This document shows positions 58,793-64,000 of a DNA stretch of 64,000 nt, piece after piece (within the stretch, counting starts at the first letter, position 1; the number at the start of each line of letters is the position of its first letter). The translations under genes and the position numbers were made by a program. The notes below the pieces were generated by a model. The model was given only the letters and a program-made list of their open reading frames with translations. It was not told where the DNA came from and did no database searches. Source of the stretch: JBJKSO01 sp046703825 (GTDB lineage: Bacteria; Chloroflexota; Dormibacteria; Aeolococcales; Bog-877); NCBI GenBank assembly GCA_046703825.1, contig JBJKSO010000086.1:35718-99717 (forward strand), given 5' to 3'.

Positions 58793-58899
58793 GGCGTGGA
58801 AAGTGCCTATAGATAAGTGATTCCACGCCAGGGAATTGGCTGCCGGAGCGCCCCTCAAGGGGCGACTGGTACTGTCGCAAGCACTGGAGGAGCGGACCG
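58793..58899 (+). promoter_or_regulatory. possible translational switch (T-box-like) in tyrS leader
   Basis: A perfect 9-bp hairpin GGCGTGGAA/TTCCACGCC (58793-58801, 58821-58829) with a 19-nt loop contains UAU, a Tyr codon. Next, CGCCCC/GGGGCG (58849-58854, 58859-58864) forms a stem, then GCGAC-TGGTACT-GTCGC (58862-58878) displays UGGU, which could pair with the ACCA end of tRNA-Tyr. Alternatively CGCCCCTC (58849-58856) pairs with GAGGAGCG (58887-58894, 7 of 8), hiding the Shine-Dalgarno. This resembles a compact translational T-box but lacks the full consensus. Confidence 0.3.
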
Positions 58900-60120
58900 A
58901 TCAGCCAAGCCAAGGCCTTCGCCGACGACCGCCGCGCACCGACGCGGGAGGAACTTTTCCGCGGTGTGGTGCACTGCGAGGACCGCGAGCATCTCGAGCG
59001 ACGCCTTGCCGACGGGGAGCGGCTGCGGGTCAAGTTCGGCGTCGACCCCAGCGCTCCCGACTTGCATCTGGGCCACACGGTACCGATGGGGTTTTTGCGC
59101 CGCTGGCAGATGGCCGGGCATCTGCCGGTCGTGGTGATCGGGGATTTCACTGCGCGCATAGGCGACCCGAGCGGCCGCTCGGCGACCCGGCCCCAGCTAG
59201 AGCCCGAGCAGGTGGAGGCCAACGCGCAGACCTACTTGGACCAGCTCTTCCGCCTCTTGGACCCAGCCCGGACCGAGGTGCGGCGGCAGAGCGAGTGGTT
59301 CGGCGACTTCACCCTGGACCGCGTGCTGCGGCTGGCGCAGACCTCCACCGTGGCGCAGCTGCTGCAGCGCTCCGAATTCCAGCAGCGCATCGACGCTGAG
59401 CAGGCGATCGGGTTGCACGAGCTGCTCTACCCGCTGATGCAGGGCTACGACTCGGTCGCCGTCCAAGCCGACCTGGAGCTGGGTGGGACCGACCAGCTCT
59501 TCAACCTGCTCTTCGGCCGCCACGTGCAGGGAGCCCTCGGCCAGCCGCGGCAGGACGTGGTCACCATGCCCATCCTGGAGGGGCTGGACGGACGGCTCAA
59601 GATGAGCAAGTCCCTGGACAATGCGGTGGCGGTGGCGGCACCGGCCGAGGAGCAGTTCGGCCAGCTGATGTCAATTCCAGACAGCCTGATTCTTCGCTAC
59701 TTCGAGTTGCTCACCCCGGTGGACCAGAGCCGACTCCAGGAGCTGGAGCGGGATCTCTCGGCGGGTGCGCTCAACCCCCGCGACGCCAAGGCCGAGATGG
59801 CCCGCACGGTGGTGGCCCGTTTCCACGGTGCCGACGCGGCCGCGGCGGCGGCCGAGGAGTTCTTCCGTGTCCACCGCGGCCGCGAGCTGCCCCGTCTGGT
59901 GCCTGAGGTGGTGGTGCCGGTGCCACCGCGCGATCTGCGCGAGCTGATCCGGCTGGCCGGGCTGGCTTCTTCCAACAGCGAGGCCGCCCGGCTCATCGAC
60001 CAGGGGGCGGTCCGGCTGGACGGCGAGCGCCTGCCCTCCTGGAGGGAGCCGGTCGGCTATCGGGGCGGGTCGATCTTGGAGGTGGGGCCCAAGCGCGCGG
60101 TTCGCCTTGTGGTTCAGTGA
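58900..60120 (+). CDS. tyrS: tyrosyl-tRNA synthetase (TyrZ type), apparent AUC start
   Basis: 406 residues from AUC 58900. Class I core: FGVDPSAPDLHLGH (HLGH at 56-59), VVVIGDFTARIGDPSGRS, SEWFGDF, GGTDQLFNLLFGRH and KMSKS (234-238); a C-terminal S4 domain follows (GLASSNSEAARLIDQGAVRL). The first ATG/GTG/TTG in frame is GTG 58966, but the segment before it (TREELFRGVV) aligns with the normal TyrZ N-terminus. Upstream, ATC 58900 lies 9 nt after GGAGG (58886-58890), with no other start codon. AUC use is inferred; GTG 58966 remains the fallback. Confidence 0.92.
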   Translation: MSQAKAFADDRRAPTREELFRGVVHCEDREHLERRLADGERLRVKFGVDPSAPDLHLGHTVPMGFLRRWQMAGHLPVVVIGDFTARIGDPSGRSATRPQLEPEQVEANAQTYLDQLFRLLDPARTEVRRQSEWFGDFTLDRVLRLAQTSTVAQLLQRSEFQQRIDAEQAIGLHELLYPLMQGYDSVAVQADLELGGTDQLFNLLFGRHVQGALGQPRQDVVTMPILEGLDGRLKMSKSLDNAVAVAAPAEEQFGQLMSIPDSLILRYFELLTPVDQSRLQELERDLSAGALNPRDAKAEMARTVVARFHGADAAAAAAEEFFRVHRGRELPRLVPEVVVPVPPRDLRELIRLAGLASSNSEAARLIDQGAVRLDGERLPSWREPVGYRGGSILEVGPKRAVRLVVQ

Positions 60121-60250
60121 GCGCGGTAGCGGCGAAGAGGGCCTGTTAGGCTTGGGGCGATCTCGGGGTACACTCTATTCCGTGAGAATGTCTGTTCGGT
60201 CGGGCGCGCCACGCCTGGCCGCTTTCCGCGACTTGGCTCGGAGGTAGGCG

Positions 60251-60994
60251 GTGTCAGGGCACTCCAAGTGGGCGGGAATCAAGCACAAGAAGGCGGCGGT
60301 CGACGCGCGCAAGGGCCAGACCTTCACCAAGGTGGCCAACGAGCTGACGGTGGCGGCGCGCGAGGGTGGTGGTGACCCCACGGGCAACTTCCGGTTGCGG
60401 CTGGCGGTGCAGAAGGCCCGCGAGGTCAACATGCCCGCGGACAACATCGAGCGGGCCATCAAGCGAGGCACCGGCGAGCTGCAGGGTGACGCGATCGAGG
60501 AGATCCGCTACGAGGGCTTCGGGCCCGGCGGCGTGGCGATCCTGGTCGACGTGCTGACGGACAACCGCAACCGCACCGTGGCCGCCATTCGCAACCTGTT
60601 CACCCGGTCGGGCGGCAGCCTCGGGGAGACCAACTCGGTGGGATGGATGTTCAACCGCACCGGCCTGATCGTGGTGGATCCGCAGGGGGCGGACGCCGAG
60701 GCCCTGGCTCTGGAGGCGATCGAGCTGGGCGCCGACGACGTCCAGGTTCAGGACGGCGCGGTCGAGGTCTACACAGCGCCGGAGAACCTGGAGCGGATCC
60801 GCCAGGGTCTGGCCGACGGCGGCCATGTGGTCGAGCGCGCTGAGGTCACGATGCAGGCAACCACCACGGTCGAGGTGGAGGACAAGCTGGCGCCAGCGGT
60901 GGTGCGGCTGCTGGAGGCGCTGGAGGACCACGACGACGTGCGCGAGGTCCACTGCAACGCCGTGCTGCCGGAAGAAGTGCTGGCCCAGGTCTGA
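60251..60994 (+). CDS. yebC: YebC/PmpR-family regulatory protein
   Basis: 247 residues: MSGHSKWAGIKHKKAAVDAR at the start, AREGGGDPTGNFRLRLAVQK, NMPADNIERAIKRGTGE and YEGFGPGGVAILVDVLTDN, all near-invariant in the family. Members have been reported as transcription regulators and, more recently, as factors easing ribosome stalling. GTG 60251 has GGAGG 7 nt upstream. TTAGGC (60146), 17 nt, TACACT (60169) is a possible promoter for the yebC-ruvCAB-queA operon. Confidence 0.95.
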   Translation: MSGHSKWAGIKHKKAAVDARKGQTFTKVANELTVAAREGGGDPTGNFRLRLAVQKAREVNMPADNIERAIKRGTGELQGDAIEEIRYEGFGPGGVAILVDVLTDNRNRTVAAIRNLFTRSGGSLGETNSVGWMFNRTGLIVVDPQGADAEALALEAIELGADDVQVQDGAVEVYTAPENLERIRQGLADGGHVVERAEVTMQATTTVEVEDKLAPAVVRLLEALEDHDDVREVHCNAVLPEEVLAQV

Positions 60995-61024
60995 GCCGCC
61001 GCTAGTCCGCGGGGGGAGGGAAGC

Positions 61025-61522
61025 TTGCTGACTCTGGGGATAGACCCTGGTCTGGCGCTGACTGGTTGGGCTCTGATCGAAGGCGGTGGTGGTCGGCTGG
61101 TGCTGAGCGAGGCCGGCTACTGGCGGACCCCCGCCAACCAGTCCGAGGGGCCCAGGCTGCTCGCGCTCTCCAAGTCCATGGCCGAACTGCTGCAGCGGGC
61201 GCGACCGCAGGCGGTGGCCGTGGAGCGCCTCTACTTCAGCCGCAACGTCTCCACCGCCATGGCGGTGAGCCAGGCCCGAGGGGTGCTGGTCTGCGCGGTG
61301 GCCCAGGCGGGGTTGACGCCCTTCGAATACACGCCGGGTCAGGTCAAGCAGGCGGTGAGCGGCGCCGGTGCAGCGTCAAAGACCCAGGTGGCACGTATGG
61401 TGGGGCTGCTGCTGGGTGTCGAGCCGCCCAGGCTGGACGACGTCACCGATGCCTGCGCGGTCGCCATCTGCCACCTCAACTCGACCGGACTCCGGGCCGC
61501 CCTGATTGGGGCCCGGTCATGA
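61025..61522 (+). CDS. ruvC: crossover junction endodeoxyribonuclease RuvC
   Basis: 165 residues; Holliday-junction resolvase. Catalytic acids are visible in LTLGIDPGLALTGWALIE (Asp), AVERLYFSRNVSTAMAVSQA (Glu) and LDDVTDACAVAICH (Asp pair). TTG 61025 follows GGGGGAGGGAAGC. Its stop overlaps the ruvA ATG as ATGA. With ruvA and ruvB it forms the complete RuvABC branch-migration and resolution system. Confidence 0.95.
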   Translation: MLTLGIDPGLALTGWALIEGGGGRLVLSEAGYWRTPANQSEGPRLLALSKSMAELLQRARPQAVAVERLYFSRNVSTAMAVSQARGVLVCAVAQAGLTPFEYTPGQVKQAVSGAGAASKTQVARMVGLLLGVEPPRLDDVTDACAVAICHLNSTGLRAALIGARS

Positions 61523-62136
61523 TCGCCGCGCTGCGCGGCGAGCTGATCCGCCTGGAGGAGGAGTGGGCGGTGCTCGACGTGGGTGGGGTGGGCTACCAGG
61601 TCTACGTCCACGCTCGCACCGCCGCCGAGTTGGTGGGCCGGTCGGGGCCGGTGACGCTCCAGATTCACACCGCTGTGCGTGAGGACGCCATCTCCCTCTA
61701 TGGCTTCCTCAGCGCCCAGGAGCTGGCCTTCTTTCGCGAGCTGCTGAACGTGGAGCGGATCGGGCCCAAGGCCGCGCTCGCGATCCTGAGTCGTGCTGAG
61801 TGGGGCTCACTGATCGGAGCCATCGCCGCGGAGGATCACACCCTGCTGGCGACTGTGCCCGGTATCGGGCCCAAAACCGCCCGGCGGATCGTGCTAGAGC
61901 TCAAGGGCCGGATCGAGAGCCTCGTGCCCCAGGCCGCCGCCCCGGTGCGGCCGCCGGCGGGTCCGAGCGCGGAGCGTGCGGTAGAGGCGCTGCAGGCATT
62001 GGGTTTCGCGGGCCCCGAGGCTCGGCGGGTGGTGGGTGAGGAGCTGGCTGAAGGCGATGGAGCTGAGCGGACTATCGAAGATGTGGTTCGCGGTTCGCTG
62101 CGCCGCCTCAACGCGGCGGCGGTGGTGCGGCGGTGA
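61519..62136 (+). CDS. ruvA: Holliday junction branch migration protein RuvA
   Basis: 205 residues. Domain I is an OB fold (MIAALRGELIRLEEEWAVLD, VGGVGYQVYV); domain II holds two helix-hairpin-helix motifs, VERIGPKAALAIL and VPGIGPKTARRIVLELK; domain III, which contacts RuvB, ends the protein (ERAVEALQALGFAGPEARRV). ATG 61519 overlaps ruvC by 4 nt; the frame is open upstream but belongs to ruvC DNA. The 3' end overlaps ruvB by 4 nt. Confidence 0.95.
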   Translation: MIAALRGELIRLEEEWAVLDVGGVGYQVYVHARTAAELVGRSGPVTLQIHTAVREDAISLYGFLSAQELAFFRELLNVERIGPKAALAILSRAEWGSLIGAIAAEDHTLLATVPGIGPKTARRIVLELKGRIESLVPQAAAPVRPPAGPSAERAVEALQALGFAGPEARRVVGEELAEGDGAERTIEDVVRGSLRRLNAAAVVRR

Positions 62137-63161
62137 TCGAGCCGGGTGCGATTCTGAACCCGGAGGCGCGGGGTGATGACCCCGACGTGGACCGCCAGCT
62201 CCGCCCGCACCGGCTGGCCGAGTTCGTGGGCCAGACCCAGGTGCGCGAGCAGCTGAGCATTCTCGTCGATGCCGCCAAGGTGCGGGGAGACCCGGTGGAG
62301 CACGTCCTGCTGTGCGGCCCGCCCGGTCTCGGCAAAACCACGCTGGCGGGGATTGTCGCCGCAGAAACCGGGGTCGCGCTCAGGGTCACCAGCGGGCCCG
62401 CGATCGAGTTCCAAGGTGCCCTGGCAAGCCTGCTCACCAGCCTCGGCAAAGGGGACGTGCTCTTCATCGATGAGATCCACCGCCTGCAGCGGGCGGTGGA
62501 GGAGAGCCTCTACCCGGCCATGGAGGAGTTCTCCTTCGACTTCGTGAGCGGCAAGGGCGTCGGTGCCCAGGCATTGCGGATCAGCCTGCAGCCGTTCACG
62601 GTCATCGGCGCCACCACCAAGGTGGGCATGCTGTCGGCGCCCCTGCGCGACCGCTTCGGCGCCACATTCCGGCTCGAGTTCTACTCGGTCGAGGAGCTTG
62701 GCGAGATTGTCAGCCGCTCGGCGCGGCTGCTTACCGTTGAGATGGAGGCCGAGGCCGCCGCCACCATCGCCGGACGGTCGCGCGGCACGCCCCGGGTGGC
62801 CAACCGCCTGCTCCGCCGGGTACGCGACTACGCTCTGGTGCGCGGGACCGGGCGCGTCGACCAAGCGATCACCCAAGAGGCGCTGGAGCTGCTCGAGGTC
62901 GACCACCTGGGCCTGGACGCCGCCGACCGGCGGCTCCTCAGTCTGATCTGCGACCAGTTCGCGGGTGGCCCGGTCGGGGTCGGCACCCTGGGTGCCGCGC
63001 TGGCCGAGGAACCCCACACCATCGAGGAGGTGATCGAACCCTTCCTGATCCAGTTGGGGATGCTGGCGCGCACTCCCCGTGGCCGCGTGGCGACCGCCGG
63101 CGCCTACCGCCACCTGGGGCTCGAGCCTCCCAGCCTGGAGCTCTTTGGCAGATCCGGCTGA
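62133..63161 (+). CDS. ruvB: Holliday junction branch migration ATPase RuvB
   Basis: 342 residues; hexameric AAA+ motor. LRPHRLAEFVGQTQVREQL begins the core, Walker A is CGPPGLGKTTLA (about 65), Walker B DVLFIDEIHRL (about 110), sensor 1 VIGATTKVGMLSAPLRDRFG, and the arginine-finger/sensor 2 region GTPRVANRLLRRVRDYA. The C-terminal winged helix follows (LIQLGMLARTPRGRVAT). GTG 62133 overlaps ruvA; the end overlaps queA by 17 nt. Confidence 0.97.
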   Translation: MIEPGAILNPEARGDDPDVDRQLRPHRLAEFVGQTQVREQLSILVDAAKVRGDPVEHVLLCGPPGLGKTTLAGIVAAETGVALRVTSGPAIEFQGALASLLTSLGKGDVLFIDEIHRLQRAVEESLYPAMEEFSFDFVSGKGVGAQALRISLQPFTVIGATTKVGMLSAPLRDRFGATFRLEFYSVEELGEIVSRSARLLTVEMEAEAAATIAGRSRGTPRVANRLLRRVRDYALVRGTGRVDQAITQEALELLEVDHLGLDAADRRLLSLICDQFAGGPVGVGTLGAALAEEPHTIEEVIEPFLIQLGMLARTPRGRVATAGAYRHLGLEPPSLELFGRSG

Positions 63162-64000
63162 CCGCGGTCTGGCCACGGCCGACTTCTCCTACCACCTCCC
63201 CCAGGCAGCAATCGCCCAGTCGCCGCCCGAGCCGAGAGGCGCCAGCCGCATGCTCTATCTCCCGCCCGAAGGTGGGATTGACGATCGGGAGGTCGGGGCG
63301 CTGCCGGCGCTGCTTCGCCCCGGCGACTGCCTGGTGCTCAACGAGACCCGCGTACGCCGGGCACGCCTGCGCGGACGGTCGGCAGGTCGCGCCGTGGAGC
63401 TGCTGCTGGTGCGGCGACTGGGCCGGGTCCAGTACGCAGCGCTGGTGCGACCGGCGCGCTGGCTTGGGGTCGGTGCCCGGGCCGAAGGGCCGGGATGGAC
63501 GGCCGCGGTCCTGGACCGGTGGCCGGCGCACTCCGGCGGTCGGATCCTGGAGCTCCGGATGGAGCCGGGGAGCCAGCTGGCTCGAGTCGGAGAGACCCCG
63601 CTGCCGCCCTACATCCATGTGCCACTCCCAGACCCAACCCGCTACCAGACGGTCTACGCGCGCGGCCCTGGGGTATCCGCGGCGGCGCCCACGGCCGGGC
63701 TGCACTTGACCAGAGACCTGCTGGAACAGGTTGCCGGGCGTGGGGTGACCCTGGCCCGGGTGCGCCTGGAGGTGGGCATCGGCACCTTCGCACCGATCCG
63801 CACCGAGCGGGTGGAGGACCACGTGATGCATTCGGAGCGCTACCGGGTCAGCCCAGAGGCGGCGGAGACGGTCAGCCGCACCCGGCGGGCGGGCGGGCGG
63901 GTAGTCGCGGTGGGTACCACGGTGGTCAGGTGTCTGGAGGCGGCCGCGGCCGGGGGCGAGGTGCGCGCGGGAGCTGGGGAGACCGACCTCTACCTGCGCC
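63145..64000 (+). CDS. queA: S-adenosylmethionine:tRNA ribosyltransferase-isomerase (3' truncated by window)
   Basis: 285 residues are visible and the gene runs off the end. QueA transfers ribose from SAM to preQ1 in tRNA, making epoxyqueuosine. Motifs: DFSYHLPQAAIAQSPPEPRG, MLYLPPEGG, LVLNETRVRRARL, LPPYIHVPLPDPTRYQTVYA, AAPTAGLHLTRDLL and VRLEVGIGTFAPIRTERVED. TTG 63145 is the first start in frame with GGAG just upstream, placed within the ruvB end. yebC-ruvCAB-queA is a widespread order. Confidence 0.94.
   Translation, partial: MADPADRGLATADFSYHLPQAAIAQSPPEPRGASRMLYLPPEGGIDDREVGALPALLRPGDCLVLNETRVRRARLRGRSAGRAVELLLVRRLGRVQYAALVRPARWLGVGARAEGPGWTAAVLDRWPAHSGGRILELRMEPGSQLARVGETPLPPYIHVPLPDPTRYQTVYARGPGVSAAAPTAGLHLTRDLLEQVAGRGVTLARVRLEVGIGTFAPIRTERVEDHVMHSERYRVSPEAAETVSRTRRAGGRVVAVGTTVVRCLEAAAAGGEVRAGAGETDLYLR

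Noticed and set aside
58793..58813. Plus-strand tyrS promoter CTGTCA-N16-TATAGA (58786-58813)
   Set aside because: It would start transcription inside the 9-bp hairpin and the -35 is poor; kept only as an alternative to the switch model.
1..64000. CRISPR arrays, insertion sequences, integrase or phage genes
   Set aside because: No repeat-spacer pattern, transposase or phage protein was found on either strand; gene order is conserved housekeeping throughout.

Overview
The window is one contiguous stretch of a GC-rich bacterial chromosome, made almost entirely of housekeeping genes. It has no insertion sequence, prophage, CRISPR array or rRNA. Several features point to a Gram-positive-type (Terrabacteria) lineage: ClpC with a YacL-type PIN-TRAM gene, SigB with an anti-sigma partner, a four-domain S1, TyrZ-type TyrRS, YuiD/DUF212, and efp-asp23-nusB-xseAB and scpA-scpB-rluB-cmk gene orders. 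Together with leaderless-looking promoters and a caa3-type oxidase cluster, I would place it in or near Chloroflexota/Dormibacterota or a deep actinobacterial relative. This is an inference from gene content, not a phylogeny.

Layout: 0.1-1.5 kb rpsA, then a decayed cheB-like relic on the minus strand. 2.5-9.7 kb clpC, yacL, ispD, ispF, cysS, rlmB and tRNA-Thr. 9.8-18 kb an aerobic respiration block: a cupredoxin-like protein, coxB, a 22-codon micro-ORF, coxA, coxC and ctaB on plus; plastocyanin-like lipoprotein, an unknown membrane protein, ctaG and two small membrane proteins on minus. 18.1-23.4 kb rel, hisS, aspS. 23.6-24.9 kb anti-sigma factor and SigB-type sigma. 24.9-32.6 kb alaS, a PilM/FtsA-like gene, a large membrane-anchored protein, ruvX, mltG and a prepilin-type peptidase, facing a minus-strand HD-GYP gene. 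34.2-42.9 kb efp, asp23, nusB, xseAB, yuiD, nadK, recN, scpAB, rluB, cmk. 43-49.4 kb dinG-like helicase, rsmI, tatD, rsmA and an MFS transporter. 49.4-50.7 kb two small Cys-rich proteins, a 0.65-kb gap and tRNA-Val. 50.8-60.1 kb thrS, infC, rpmI, rplT, pheST, a methyltransferase, mpg and tyrS. 60.2-64 kb yebC, ruvC, ruvA, ruvB and a truncated queA.

Most genes sit in tight operons with 1-8 bp (often 4 bp) stop/start overlaps, implying translational coupling. Six of about 60 protein genes are aminoacyl-tRNA synthetases (Cys, His, Asp, Ala, Thr, Tyr), plus both PheRS subunits. The rest centre on translation, DNA repair and recombination, isoprenoid synthesis, the stringent response and terminal oxidase biogenesis.

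The more unusual points are: an infC gene starting at AUA and a tyrS gene whose homology reaches back to an AUC codon; a 330-bp region before tyrS with a candidate translational switch on plus and a promoter/mini-ORF/terminator set on minus; a recurring -10 box (TAnnnT) 6-8 nt before start codons; a terminal oxidase subunit I without the usual D- and K-channel residues; an anti-sigma factor without a recognisable ATP site; an EF-P with Arg32; an MltG with Ser in place of a conserved Glu; and the cheB relic.
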